A stretch of DNA of 64,000 nt from Pseudomonas sp. B21-048 (GTDB taxonomy: Bacteria > Pseudomonadota > Gammaproteobacteria > Pseudomonadales > Pseudomonadaceae), in the NCBI RefSeq assembly GCF_024748615.1, contig NZ_CP087168.1, positions 1,426,001 to 1,490,000 on the forward strand, read 5' to 3'. Position 1 is the stretch's first letter. Each line of letters begins with the position of its first letter. Below, one piece after another: positions 43,990-53,251 of this stretch. A model generated the notes under the pieces. It did not search any database, had not been told where the DNA came from, and was given only the letters and a program-made list of their open reading frames with translations. The position numbers and the translations under genes are program-made.

Positions 43990-44853
43990 GTGAATGTTGA
44001 TTTGCACTGCCATAGCACGGCTTCCGATGGCGCCTTGGCGCCTGCGGTACTGGTTGCGCGTGCGTTCGAGAAAGGCGTGCGAGTCCTGGCCTTGACCGAT
44101 CACGACACCCTTGAAGGCCTCGACGAGGCCCGTAGCGCCGCGACGGCGCTGGGGATGCAACTGGTCAATGGCGTCGAATTGTCCTGCACCTGGGGCGGGG
44201 CAACCATTCACGTGCTGGGCTACGGTTTCGACGTCAATGCGCCGCCGTTGGTCGAGGCCATCGCAAAATTGCACGATGGCCGCTGGCTACGGTCCGAAGA
44301 AATAAGCCGCAAGTTGGCGTTGAAAGGCATGCCGGGGGCGCTTGACGGCGCCCGGGCCATTCAACAGGCGCTGGGCGACAGCGGTAATGCGCCGGCCCGC
44401 CCGCATTTCGCCGACTGGATGGTGTGCGAAGGTTTCGTCAAGGATCGCGCCGAAGCGTTCCGCAAATGGCTGGGTGCCGGCAAACTGGGGGACGTCAAAC
44501 AACACTGGCCGACCCTGGAGGAGACCGTCGAAACCCTGCGCGCCGCGGGTGCCTGGGTCAGCCTGGCGCATCCTTGGCACTACGATTTCACTCGCAGCAA
44601 GCGTCGTCGCCTGATTGCCGACTATATTCAAGCAGGGGGCCACGCGATAGAAGTGGTCAATGGCCATCAACCCGCCGAACAGGTGGGCAGCCTGGCGATT
44701 CTTGCCCGCGAGTTTGGTCTGCTGGTCAGCGCCGGCAGTGATTTTCATGGCCCTGGAGGCTGGTCCGAGATCGGTGAATACCGCCCGCTTCCAGAGGATC
44801 TGCCGCCACTGTGGTGTCGATTCAAACATGACCCAATTATTGCCGTCGTCTGA
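43990..44853 (+). CDS. PHP-domain phosphoesterase / RNase AM (YciV/TrpH family)
   Basis: A 287-residue PHP hydrolase starting (M)NVDLHCHSTASDG with metal ligands in DLHCHS, LTDHDT, GVEL, AHPWHY and GSDFHG. E. coli RNase AM trims 5' ends of rRNAs. GTG 43990 fits family starts; a TTG at 43972 lacks support. Divergent from yciB. Confidence 0.88.
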   Translation: MNVDLHCHSTASDGALAPAVLVARAFEKGVRVLALTDHDTLEGLDEARSAATALGMQLVNGVELSCTWGGATIHVLGYGFDVNAPPLVEAIAKLHDGRWLRSEEISRKLALKGMPGALDGARAIQQALGDSGNAPARPHFADWMVCEGFVKDRAEAFRKWLGAGKLGDVKQHWPTLEETVETLRAAGAWVSLAHPWHYDFTRSKRRRLIADYIQAGGHAIEVVNGHQPAEQVGSLAILAREFGLLVSAGSDFHGPGGWSEIGEYRPLPEDLPPLWCRFKHDPIIAVV

Positions 44854-44866
44854 ACAGGTAGAGAAT

Positions 44867-45496
44867 GTGAGTCAATTTTTCCAGATTCATCCGGAAAACC
44901 CGCAAGCGCGCCTGATCAAACAGGCAGTCGAGATCATCCGCAACGGCGGTGTGGTGATTTATCCCACAGACTCTTCCTACGCCATTGGTTGCCAGATCGG
45001 CGACAAGAACGCCGTGGAGCGCGTGCGTCGGCTGCGTCAGCTGGATGAGAAGCACAACTTCGCGCTGATTTGCAGCGACCTGTCGCAGTTGGGGCTGTTT
45101 GCCAAGATTGATACCGGCACCTTCCGTGTGCTCAAGGCTCACTTGCCTGGCCCTTACACCTTTATTCTCAACGCCACCCGCGAAGTCCCGCGGCTGTTGC
45201 TGCACCCGAAAAAGCGCACCATTGGCCTGCGTGTGCCAAGCCATCCGATTGCGTTGGCGCTGCTGGAGCAGCTCGGCGAGCCGCTGATGAGCGTGACCCT
45301 GATCATGCCCGGCGACACCGACCCGCTAACCGATCCCTACGAGATGCGTCAATTGCTCGAGCATCAGGTGGACCTGATCATCGACGGCGGTTTCGGCGGG
45401 ATCAAGGCATCCACCGTGATCAGCCTCGCCGACGGCGAGCCGGAAGTCATCCGCGTTGGTTGCGGCGACCCTGCGCCTTTCATGGCCGAGGCCTAG
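44867..45496 (+). CDS. yciO: YciO (Sua5/YrdC/YciO family)
   Basis: A 209-residue protein with the YrdC-type dsRNA-binding fold: YPTDSSYAIGCQIGDK, KHNFALICSDLS, GPYTFILNATREVP, KRTIGLRVPSHPI. The family includes L-threonylcarbamoyladenylate synthases; YciO itself has only weak activity in E. coli. GTG 44867 is 13 bases past the PHP stop; the two genes and scpA appear to form an operon. Confidence 0.88.
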   Translation: MSQFFQIHPENPQARLIKQAVEIIRNGGVVIYPTDSSYAIGCQIGDKNAVERVRRLRQLDEKHNFALICSDLSQLGLFAKIDTGTFRVLKAHLPGPYTFILNATREVPRLLLHPKKRTIGLRVPSHPIALALLEQLGEPLMSVTLIMPGDTDPLTDPYEMRQLLEHQVDLIIDGGFGGIKASTVISLADGEPEVIRVGCGDPAPFMAEA

Positions 45497-46315
45497 ATGT
45501 CTGCAGTAGAACCCGTCGACAGCCAGGCTGGCGCTCAGCAAGAACTGCCTTTCGCCATGGTCTATGGTCAGGCGGTCATGGAAATGCCGCTGGACCTGTA
45601 CATCCCGCCGGATGCGCTCGAGGTCTTTCTTGAGGCCTTCGAAGGCCCGCTCGATTTGCTGCTGTACCTGATCCGCAAACAGAACATCAACATCCTCGAC
45701 ATTCCGGTGGCGGAAATCACCCGGCAGTACATGGGCTATGTCGAGTTGATGCAGTCGGTGCGCCTGGAGCTGGCCGCCGAGTATCTGGTGATGGCCGCGA
45801 TGCTGGCCGAGATCAAGTCGCGGATGCTGTTGCCCCGTGCCGAGACGATCGAAGACGAAGAAGACGATCCTCGCGCTGAGCTGATTCGCCGCTTGCAGGA
45901 ATACGAACGCTTCAAGGCTGCTGCCGAAGGCATCGATGGTCTGAGCCGCGTCGGCCGCGACGTGGTGGTGCCCAAGCTCGATGCCCCGCAAGCCCAGGCA
46001 CGCAAACTGTTGCCGGATGTGAGGCTGGAAGAGTTGCTGATGTCCATGGCCGAAGTCCTGCGCCGGGGCGACATGTTTGAAAGCCACCAGGTCAGCCGTG
46101 AAGCGCTGTCCACCCGCGAGCGCATGAGCGATGTGCTGGAGCGGCTCAAGGGCGGTGGTTTTGTGCCCTTTGTCGAGTTGTTCACCGCTGAAGAAGGGCG
46201 CCTGGGGGTGGTGGTGACCTTTATGGCGATCCTCGAGCTGGTCAAGGAATCCTTGGTCGAGCTGGTGCAGAATGAGCCGTTCGCGGCGATCCATGTCCGG
46301 GCCCGAGCCGAATAA
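45497..46315 (+). CDS. scpA: Segregation and condensation protein A
   Basis: A 272-residue kleisin that links Smc heads: FEGPLDLLLYLIRKQNINIL (about 50-69) is the N-terminal kleisin signature, followed by AAEYLVMAAMLAEIKSRMLL and a C-terminal winged helix (TFMAILELVKESLVEL). ATG 45497 directly abuts the yciO stop. The first 35 residues are an N-terminal extension. Confidence 0.92.
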   Translation: MSAVEPVDSQAGAQQELPFAMVYGQAVMEMPLDLYIPPDALEVFLEAFEGPLDLLLYLIRKQNINILDIPVAEITRQYMGYVELMQSVRLELAAEYLVMAAMLAEIKSRMLLPRAETIEDEEDDPRAELIRRLQEYERFKAAAEGIDGLSRVGRDVVVPKLDAPQAQARKLLPDVRLEELLMSMAEVLRRGDMFESHQVSREALSTRERMSDVLERLKGGGFVPFVELFTAEEGRLGVVVTFMAILELVKESLVELVQNEPFAAIHVRARAE

Positions 46316-46326
46316 CGAGTTGAATC

Positions 46327-47319
46327 ATGAACCTGACTGAACCCCGCGAGCTGGCGCCACTGCTTGAAGCTTTTCTGTTGGCCTCGGGAAAACCGCAATC
46401 GCTTGAACGCCTGTTCGAACTCTTCGAAGAAGGCGAGCGGCCCGAACCATCGGTTTTCAAGAAAGCGCTGACGATTCTGGCCAAATCCTGCGACGGCCGT
46501 GCTTTCGAGTTGAAGGAAGTCGCCTCCGGGTATCGCCTGCAGATCCGCGAAAAGTTTGCGCCGTGGGTCGGACGTTTGTGGGAAGAGCGGCCGCAGCGTT
46601 ACTCGCGGGCCATGCTCGAAACCATGGCCCTGATCGCCTATCGCCAGCCGATCACCCGGGGCGAGATCGAAGACGTGCGCGGCGTGGCCGTCAACAGCCA
46701 CATCGTCAAAACCCTGCTGGAACGTGAGTGGATCCGCATCGTCGGTTACCGCGATGTACCCGGCAAACCGGCTATGTTCGCCACCACCAAGGCGTTTCTC
46801 GATCATTTCAACCTGAAAAACCTCGACGATCTGCCGCCGCTCGCTGAACTGCGTGAGCTGGAACCTGCTCCTGTCCTCGATTTCGACGACGCGCCGGTGC
46901 CGGCCGGGTTGCAAGAACTGGCCGATGCCAGCGCCGAGCCGGAGGAACCCAAGGAAGAAACCAGCTTCCACACACTGTTGCTGGAACTGGACACCATGGA
47001 AGAGGGGCTCAAGACCGATTTCGACGATTTGTTGCGCGATGGGGTAGTGACCGAGACCGACGGGGAGCTGGCGGAGCCCGAGCCTGAAACCGAGGTTGAA
47101 CCTCAGGTTGAGGCCGAAGCCGAAGTTGAAGATGAAGTCGCACCAGAGCCAGAACAGGAAGATGACATTCTTGGCTTCGCCGAAGCTCGTGAAAAACTCC
47201 TGGCCGCCGTTGCCGCGCTCGAACAGTCGAAGCCCGAGCCCGAGTTGACCGACGAAGAAGCCGAAGCCAAGGCTCTGGCAGAAGCAATCGAGGCCGAGCG
47301 TCGCCAGTTCGACGACTGA
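46327..47319 (+). CDS. scpB: Segregation and condensation protein B
   Basis: A 330-residue ScpB: two winged helices in residues 1-170 (LEAFLLASGKPQSLERLFEL, ALIAYRQPITRGEIEDVRGV) and a long acidic tail (about 185-330) rich in Glu/Pro not found in Firmicute ScpB (about 190 residues). It dimerises and binds ScpA in the Smc complex. Confidence 0.92.
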   Translation: MNLTEPRELAPLLEAFLLASGKPQSLERLFELFEEGERPEPSVFKKALTILAKSCDGRAFELKEVASGYRLQIREKFAPWVGRLWEERPQRYSRAMLETMALIAYRQPITRGEIEDVRGVAVNSHIVKTLLEREWIRIVGYRDVPGKPAMFATTKAFLDHFNLKNLDDLPPLAELRELEPAPVLDFDDAPVPAGLQELADASAEPEEPKEETSFHTLLLELDTMEEGLKTDFDDLLRDGVVTETDGELAEPEPETEVEPQVEAEAEVEDEVAPEPEQEDDILGFAEAREKLLAAVAALEQSKPEPELTDEEAEAKALAEAIEAERRQFDD

Positions 47320-47521
47320 AACCCGCCAAAAGATCTTGTTTCCCCGGAGTGCCACCGGTCGGCGGAAAAACAAATAACCTTCTGTCGATCAGCTAGTCTC
47401 TGATGCGCGAACGTCTCCATGAGCGTATGATTCGCGACCCTTTGGCGATCACTTCGCCTAAGTACGCAGATTTACATCGCTTCAGGCAAAGCCTGAACAG
47501 ACCACACCGGGAGGTGCCCAG

Positions 47522-48784
47522 ATGAGTATCAACGACCAGAAAGACGACCAGGAAATCGGCCCAGCAGGCGAAAAACTGCAGAAAGTCCTCGCCCGTATCG
47601 GCGTCGGCTCGCGCCGTGACGTAGAAGCCTGGATTAGCCACGGCCGCATCAAGGTCAATGGCAAAGACGCCACCCTCGGCCAGCGTGTCGACATGCATGA
47701 CGCCATCACCATCGATGGCCGGGTGATCAAGCGCGAAGAAGCCGCCGAGTCGGTACGCCGCGTGATCATGTACAACAAGCCCGACGGCGAAATCTGCACC
47801 CGTGTCGACCCGGAAGGCCGTCCGACCGTGTTCGACAAGATGCCGCGTCCGAAAGAAGGTCGCTGGATCAACATCGGTCGTCTGGACATCAACACCACCG
47901 GTTTGCTGATGTTCACCACCGACGGTGAATTGGCCAACCGCCTGATGCACCCTTCCTACGAGATGGACCGTGAATACGCGGTACGTGTACGGGGTGAAGT
48001 CGACGACGAGATGATTGAACGCCTGAAGGCAGGCGTAGTGCTCGAAGACGGCCCGGCCAAGTTCACCGACATCAAACAGGCGCCGGGTGGCGAAGGTTTC
48101 AACCACTGGTACCACTGCGTGGTGATGGAAGGTCGTAACCGCGAAGTCCGTCGCCTGTGGGAATCCCAAGGCCTTGTGGTCAGCCGCCTGAAGCGCGTGC
48201 GTTTCGGTCCGGTGTTCCTTAATTCCGACCTGCCGATGGGCCGCTGGCGCGAAATGAGCCAGTACGAAGTCGACATTCTCAGTGCTGAAGTCGGCCTGAC
48301 GCCGGTGGCGATGCCGCAAATGAACGCCAAGAGCAAGGACAAGCTCGATCGTATGCAGCGTAAATCGTCGCGTCCGATGGGCAAGACCGAGCGCGTGCGT
48401 ACATTGCGTCCAGCGGCTGGTGCCCCGGCCACAGCGCGTGATTCTCGTGAGCCGCAGATCGAAGGCGAACGCCCGGCCCGCAAGCCAGCACTCCGTCAGG
48501 ACGGCGAGCGCGGCCCACGTACGCCGCGTCCGGCCAACGGTCGCACTGAGCGCGGCGAAGGCCGTGGCGCTCCGTCCGGTGGTCGTAGCGATCGCGGCGC
48601 GCCTGCCGGTCGTGGTACGCCCGTGGCAGACCGCCCGGCCGATACCAAGCGCCCGGCCAAGCCGGCGCCGAAGAAACGCCCAGGCATCGTGCTGGTCGAT
48701 CGTGACGCGCCATCGGGCAAGCGTCGCGGCGCGCCAGCCGGTTCCGGCCAGCGTCCAGGCTTCGGTCGTCGCAAGCCTGAGTAA
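47522..48784 (+). CDS. rluB: 23S rRNA pseudouridine(2605) synthase RluB
   Basis: A 420-residue enzyme: S4 domain (EKLQKVLARIGVGSRRDVEA, 19-85), RsuA-type catalytic domain with Asp in GRLDINTTGLLM, and a 150-residue Arg/Gly/Pro-rich disordered tail (about 270-420) typical of Pseudomonas RluB. AGGAG-like GGGAGG precedes ATG 47522. Confidence 0.92.
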   Translation: MSINDQKDDQEIGPAGEKLQKVLARIGVGSRRDVEAWISHGRIKVNGKDATLGQRVDMHDAITIDGRVIKREEAAESVRRVIMYNKPDGEICTRVDPEGRPTVFDKMPRPKEGRWINIGRLDINTTGLLMFTTDGELANRLMHPSYEMDREYAVRVRGEVDDEMIERLKAGVVLEDGPAKFTDIKQAPGGEGFNHWYHCVVMEGRNREVRRLWESQGLVVSRLKRVRFGPVFLNSDLPMGRWREMSQYEVDILSAEVGLTPVAMPQMNAKSKDKLDRMQRKSSRPMGKTERVRTLRPAAGAPATARDSREPQIEGERPARKPALRQDGERGPRTPRPANGRTERGEGRGAPSGGRSDRGAPAGRGTPVADRPADTKRPAKPAPKKRPGIVLVDRDAPSGKRRGAPAGSGQRPGFGRRKPE

Positions 48785-48801
48785 TCGGTAAGCGCCTCAT
48801 G

Positions 48802-48833
48802 AAAAACGCCATCCTCGGGATGGCGTTTTTTTT
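48802..48833 (+). terminator. Rho-independent terminator after rluB
   Basis: AAAAACGCCATCC, loop, GGATGGCGTTTTTTTT, 18 bases past the stop. Ends the scpA-scpB-rluB series. Confidence 0.92.
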
Positions 48834-49578
48834 GGGTCTGGTTTTAGTGGTGCGGCTTCCAAGCAGGCTATTTCCTTAGGAGGCTTTCTGTCGTCAACGG
48901 ACAGTCTGCGGGCTCATTGATCTGATTTGGCAAACTTGCGTTACATCTCGTCAATAAAACCTTACGAAAAGCGCCTTTAAACCCTTTGAAATGCCAAGGC
49001 GAAAACTACTGTAAGGAAAATCTGCCGTCCGCCAGCATTCGTTCGCTGTCCAGGGGCTCTGGCGCGCTTGTTTCAGCAGCGAAGGAAGGATGAGATGCGC
49101 CCATGCCTGTCGTGCAGGTGCATAACAAGAAGGAGGCGCAATGAACGCCGTGGCTCATCTTTACCTCTCTGCGTGGAGCGATTTTTCCGCTGCTCCTATC
49201 GATGACCCGCAAAGGTCTGACTCAATTTTTGCAGTCGCCCGAGACCCTCGAGGCGGACACAGGCAATCCCGGCAACCGACGCGCTGATCCTGCGGTGTCT
49301 GGTAGCAGGGGGTTACAGGTGTACAATGCGCCCGCGTTTTAACTGTGACCTTCTGCGCAATCGCGCAAACCTCAAGGCTATCCGCCTTGTTCACTCCGTC
49401 GCGTCACGAGCGTGTCGGGTTCGATTTCGTCACAGATAAAAACAAACAGGTGACGCATGACTGTCGTAAAAACGCTGAACTCCTGGTGCCTGCGCTGGGG
49501 TTTGATCGGCGCTGCTTGAAATCGCAACTGAGCAGCAACGTCTACTGAACATCATCAAACCTTGCGTGAGACCTTTTC
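48834..49578. other. Long aroP upstream region
   Basis: 745 bases without a recognised gene. GTGTACAATG near 49321-49330 has an extended -10 look without a clear -35; the transcript would carry about 240 bases of leader before aroP. A 48-codon frame with a strong ribosome-binding site lies at 49141 (separate entry). No riboswitch class was recognised. Confidence 0.4.
49141..49287 (+). CDS. Possible 48-residue small protein upstream of aroP
   Basis: ATG 49141 has an excellent AAGGAGG 6 bases before it. The frame reads MNAVAHLYLSAWSDFSAAPI, continues with an Arg-rich end and stops at 49287. Codon use is not clearly Pseudomonas-like after residue 25 and no family is recognised. It could be a leader peptide or a chance frame. 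Confidence 0.3.
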   Translation: MNAVAHLYLSAWSDFSAAPIDDPQRSDSIFAVARDPRGGHRQSRQPTR

Positions 49579-51000
49579 ATGAGTGGACAAAACTCGCATT
49601 CAGGCGAGCTGAAACGCGGCCTGAAAAATCGTCATATTCAATTGATAGCCCTCGGTGGCGCGATCGGTACCGGGTTGTTCCTCGGCTCGGCCGGCGTGCT
49701 CAAATCCGCCGGCCCGTCGATGATCCTCGGCTACGCCATTTGCGGCTTCATTGCCTTCATGATCATGCGCCAGCTGGGCGAAATGATCGTCGAAGAGCCG
49801 GTCGCCGGTTCGTTCAGCCACTTCGCCCATAAATACTGGGGCGGTTTTGCCGGTTTCCTGTCGGGCTGGAACTGCTGGATTCTGTACATTCTGGTGGGCA
49901 TGTCGGAGCTGACCGCGGTCGGCAAATACATCCATTACTGGGCGCCGGACATTCCAACCTGGGTATCGGCAGCCGGGTTCTTCGTATTGATCAACCTGAT
50001 CAACCTGGCCAACGTCAAAGTCTTTGGCGAGGCCGAGTTCTGGTTCGCGATCATCAAGGTCGTGGCGATTGTCGGCATGATTGCCTTGGGCAGCTACTTG
50101 TTGGTCAGCGGTAACGGCGGCCCGCAAGCCTCTGTGACCAACCTGTGGGAACACGGCGGCTTCTTCCCGAACGGCGTTAGCGGACTGGTGATGGCCATGG
50201 CAATCATCATGTTCTCCTTCGGCGGTCTGGAAATGCTCGGTTTCACCGCCGCTGAAGCCGACAAGCCGAAAACCGTGATCCCGAAAGCCATCAATCAGGT
50301 GATCTACCGGATCCTGATTTTCTACATCGGTGCGCTGGTGGTTCTGTTGTCGCTGACCCCTTGGGACAGTTTGTTGGCAACCCTGAATGCTTCCGGCGAC
50401 GCGTATAGCGGCAGCCCGTTCGTGCAAGTGTTCTCGATGCTCGGTAGCAACACCGCCGCGCACATCCTCAACTTCGTGGTGCTGACCGCGGCGCTGTCGG
50501 TGTACAACAGCGGCACCTACTGCAACAGCCGCATGCTGCTGGGCATGGCCGAGCAGGGCGATGCGCCGAAGGCCTTGTCGAAGATCGACAAGCGTGGCGT
50601 GCCGGTGCGTTCGATCCTGGCGTCGGCCGCCGTGACCCTGGTCGCGGTGCTGCTGAACTACCTGGTTCCGCAACATGCACTGGAACTGTTGATGTCGTTG
50701 GTGGTTGCGACCCTGGTAATCAACTGGGCGATGATCAGCTTCTCGCACTTCAAGTTCCGTCAGCACATGAACAAGACCCAACAGACGCCATTGTTCAAGG
50801 CCCTGTGGTACCCGTACGGTAACTATGTTTGCCTGGCGTTCGTGGTGTTCATCCTTGGTGTGATGCTGCTGATCCCGGGCATCCAGATCTCGGTGTACGC
50901 GATTCCGGTGTGGGTCGCGTTCATGTGGATCTGCTACGGCATCAAGAATAAGCGTAGCGCCCAGCATGCGTTGCAGGCAGCAGGCTCTGCTGCCAAGTAA
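49579..51000 (+). CDS. aroP: Aromatic amino acid permease (AroP/PheP type)
   Basis: A 473-residue APC-family permease with twelve helices and the amino acid permease signature GELKRGLKNRHIQLIALGGA then IGTGLFLGSAGVLKSAGPS. FGGLEMLGFTAAEADKPKTV is the helix 6-7 family motif. General AroP resemblance plus the phhA/phhB/aminotransferase cluster 5 kb away supports aromatic amino acids; GABA or other amino acids cannot be excluded. Confidence 0.82.
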   Translation: MSGQNSHSGELKRGLKNRHIQLIALGGAIGTGLFLGSAGVLKSAGPSMILGYAICGFIAFMIMRQLGEMIVEEPVAGSFSHFAHKYWGGFAGFLSGWNCWILYILVGMSELTAVGKYIHYWAPDIPTWVSAAGFFVLINLINLANVKVFGEAEFWFAIIKVVAIVGMIALGSYLLVSGNGGPQASVTNLWEHGGFFPNGVSGLVMAMAIIMFSFGGLEMLGFTAAEADKPKTVIPKAINQVIYRILIFYIGALVVLLSLTPWDSLLATLNASGDAYSGSPFVQVFSMLGSNTAAHILNFVVLTAALSVYNSGTYCNSRMLLGMAEQGDAPKALSKIDKRGVPVRSILASAAVTLVAVLLNYLVPQHALELLMSLVVATLVINWAMISFSHFKFRQHMNKTQQTPLFKALWYPYGNYVCLAFVVFILGVMLLIPGIQISVYAIPVWVAFMWICYGIKNKRSAQHALQAAGSAAK

Positions 51001-51017
51001 GTGCAAAACGCAGAACA

Positions 51018-51052
51018 ACGAACCCGGCCATGTGCCGGGTTTGTTGTTTTTA
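51018..51052 (+). terminator. Terminator after aroP
   Basis: AACCCGGCCATGTGCCGGGTT followed by TGTTGTTTTT, 18 bases past the stop codon. Confidence 0.85.
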
Positions 51053-51218
51053 TGTATACCTTTGCGATTGTGCTGAAGTCTTGATCCTACAAGGTCATTC
51101 TCTGTTTATTACAGTAATTTCGGAAAAACTGAAAAACAGGCAGAGGTTCAGAAATGGCCTACAACCTGTCGGTTACTTTTTGTCATACGCTGGCGCTCCC
51201 AATACATAAGGAGTGATT

Positions 51219-51719
51219 ATGGCCAGTCACAGCTACATGACTATTACCGGTAAGCGTCAAGGTTTGATTTCCGCTGGCTGCTCCGGTCAAAGCTCCATCG
51301 GTAATAAATGTCAGTCCGGCCATCAGGACGAAATAATGGTGTTGGCTTACTTGCACGATATGCTGACGGGAAATGACGGTGCCATGGCCGGTGGTCGCGG
51401 CAAACATATGCCGGTCATGATCACCAAGGCTATCGATAAATCTTCACCTCTGTTGGCGAGCGCGTTGCATGAGCGTGAAGAAGTGGAGTGCATTATCAAT
51501 TTTTACCGCACCGCAACAACTGGAGGGCAGGAGCGATATTATTCAATCCATCTCACCGGTGCACGTATCGCGCATATCAGTCAGCAAGTACCTCACGCTG
51601 TACGTATGAATGATGCTGAACCGCAAGAGCAAGTGTCCATTCGTTATAGAGATATTGCCTGGGCGCACGTTCCTGGGGCGACGAGTGCGTACAGTACCTG
51701 GGCGAATGAAGATGAATGA
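51219..51719 (+). CDS. hcp: Hcp-family type VI secretion tube/effector carrier
   Basis: A 166-residue Hcp of the TIGR03344 type: YMTITGKRQGLISAGC, SIGNKCQSGHQDEIMVLAYL, MITKAIDKSSPLLASAL, VRMNDAEPQEQVSIRYRDIAW and the terminal Tyr-Ser-Thr-Trp. It forms the hexameric ring that is fired by the type VI system and carries cargo in its lumen. AAGGAG lies 5 bases before ATG 51219. No other type VI structural genes are in the window, so this is an orphan hcp whose cargo is the overlapping downstream gene. Confidence 0.92.
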   Translation: MASHSYMTITGKRQGLISAGCSGQSSIGNKCQSGHQDEIMVLAYLHDMLTGNDGAMAGGRGKHMPVMITKAIDKSSPLLASALHEREEVECIINFYRTATTGGQERYYSIHLTGARIAHISQQVPHAVRMNDAEPQEQVSIRYRDIAWAHVPGATSAYSTWANEDE

Positions 51720-52410
51720 GGACTCCTGTGATATTCATGATGTGACGAAAGCCGCTTCTGATTTGGTGGCGGTTGGATGCAACATCAGCATGACTTATCT
51801 GCCGGACGGTTTTACCCGGCTACGGTTCAGTTCGATTATTTCATCCTATGCTAACGAGGTTATTCAGGCCGTTGACGAAGGGCTCATAAGCGCGTGGCAA
51901 GGGGTTCAGGAATTAAGAGCCGAGCACGAAGAGTTATTGTCGAAGGTGCTTTTTTATACTCAAAACGGCATCGGTGTTTTGGCGGGAGGGATGCAAATTG
52001 AAGTTGGCATTGCGATTGCGGGCGCGTCATGGGGAGTCGGAGTCGTGCCAGGTGCGCTTCTAATCGGTCATGGGGCTAATAACATCGCCGAGGGAGTGGC
52101 GAATATTTATAACGGCCCCGATGTGCCTAGTGCTCAAGGTCCTATTAGGCGTGGCTATCAAGCTCTTTTTAGGGATGATTATAAGGGGAGTATGGCATAT
52201 TACTCTACCGATTTGTTATTGTCCGGTTATGGCTTATTTAGGAGGGTGCGCAAGCCTGGTTCTTTTCAACTATTTAGGTACGATCCCGTTAGTAATGAAC
52301 GGGCTTATCAGCAAGCTGGTACTCTAGCTTTGTTTTTTGAGGGTTTGGTTGATTCTATAACGTTAAGTTCTATTGCTAAAGAGGGGTCGTCGATGGTAGG
52401 CAATAATTGA
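51712..52410 (+). CDS. DUF4225-domain candidate type VI effector
   Basis: A 232-residue protein overlapping the hcp stop by 8 bases (ATG 51712; 51706 also possible). The N-terminal half is helical; the second half has the DUF4225 core GIGVLAGGMQIEVGIAIAGA with two hydrophobic helices, LIGHGANNIAEGVANIY, GPIRRGYQALF, AYYSTDLLLSGYGLFR and SFQLFRYDPVSNERAYQQAG. DUF4225 proteins are known beside hcp and thought to be membrane-active toxins. Base composition is clearly AT-richer than flanking genes, a sign of transfer. Confidence 0.82.
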   Translation: MNEDSCDIHDVTKAASDLVAVGCNISMTYLPDGFTRLRFSSIISSYANEVIQAVDEGLISAWQGVQELRAEHEELLSKVLFYTQNGIGVLAGGMQIEVGIAIAGASWGVGVVPGALLIGHGANNIAEGVANIYNGPDVPSAQGPIRRGYQALFRDDYKGSMAYYSTDLLLSGYGLFRRVRKPGSFQLFRYDPVSNERAYQQAGTLALFFEGLVDSITLSSIAKEGSSMVGNN

Positions 52411-52431
52411 TGTTGCGCGGTATGATCATGT

Positions 52432-52641
52432 TTATGCTATACCACGTAATCTTGGGATGTAGAAGCGCAAACCGAATAATACAATGGGGGCGTACGTTGC
52501 TAAGTAGGCAATGTTTAAATTGCGTCCCTCTAGCGGTATTATTTCGGTTATGGTCCAGACAACGGCTCCCATAATAGGAATTGAGTAGCCTGAAACCAAG
52601 CAGGTTACCGCTAAGTAGTATCGGATATTCTCAAGGCTCAT
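52432..52641 (-). CDS. Small membrane protein, candidate immunity to the DUF4225 effector
   Basis: A 69-residue protein with two helices (YLAVTCLVSGYSIPIMGAVV and LNIAYLATYAPIVLFGLRFY) and a basic C-terminus, same low GC as the effector, 21 bases from its stop on the opposite strand. Small membrane proteins often protect against pore-forming type VI toxins, but the convergent orientation is unusual. Weak ribosome-binding site (AAGGA about 12 bases away). Function inferred from position only. Confidence 0.6.
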   Translation of the reverse strand: MSLENIRYYLAVTCLVSGYSIPIMGAVVWTITEIIPLEGRNLNIAYLATYAPIVLFGLRFYIPRLRGIA

Positions 52642-52837
52642 TAGTTAATATAATCCTTCAATGTGAAGTCTTAGATTAGTATAGCCCTTCGAATCAAAGC
52701 AACTCCCCTTTTGTAAATCAGAGAATACTGTAAGAAAAGTCTGGCATGCTTCATTAACTACTCCTGCTCCAGTAATTGCCTGCTAATCAGAACCTCATTC
52801 GCGGTATCCTGAACACCCCGATCCTGGACTCTTTTCC

Positions 52838-53251
52838 ATGCTGGTAATTTCCAACAACGTGCATCTTCCGGATGCCGAGATCGAGTTGACCGCTATTCGC
52901 GCCCAGGGTGCGGGTGGGCAGAACGTCAACAAGGTCTCCAGCGCCGTGCACCTGCGCTTCGACATTCCGGCCTCGTCCTTGCCCGAGTTCTACAAGGAAC
53001 GGCTGCTGGCGTTGCGCGACAGTCGCATCACCAGCGAAGGCGTGTTGATCATCAAGGCCCAGCAATACCGCACGCAGGAGCAGAACCGCGCCGATGCATT
53101 GGAGCGCCTGACCGAGTTGATCCTCAGCGCCACCAAGGTTGAAAAGAAACGCCGCCCGACCAAGCCGACCCTCGGTTCGAAGACGCGTCGGCTCGAATCC
53201 AAGACCAAGCGCGGCAGCATCAAGGCCGGGCGGGGCAAGGTGGATTTCTAA
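52838..53251 (+). CDS. arfB: Alternative ribosome-rescue factor ArfB
   Basis: A 137-residue peptidyl-tRNA hydrolase with the release-factor GGQ motif ([15 protein letters not shown], about 22-36) and a basic C-terminal tail ([19 protein letters not shown]) that enters the empty mRNA channel. Releases nascent chains from stalled ribosomes. Overlaps the convergent MFS gene by 4 bases. Confidence 0.93.
   Translation: MLVISNNVHLPDAEIELTAIRAQGAGGQNVNKVSSAVHLRFDIPASSLPEFYKERLLALRDSRITSEGVLIIKAQQYRTQEQNRADALERLTELILSATKVEKKRRPTKPTLGSKTRRLESKTKRGSIKAGRGKVDF

Noticed and set aside
49600..51018. 472-codon frame antisense to aroP
   Set aside because: His/Gln-rich shadow; aroP has clear transporter helices.
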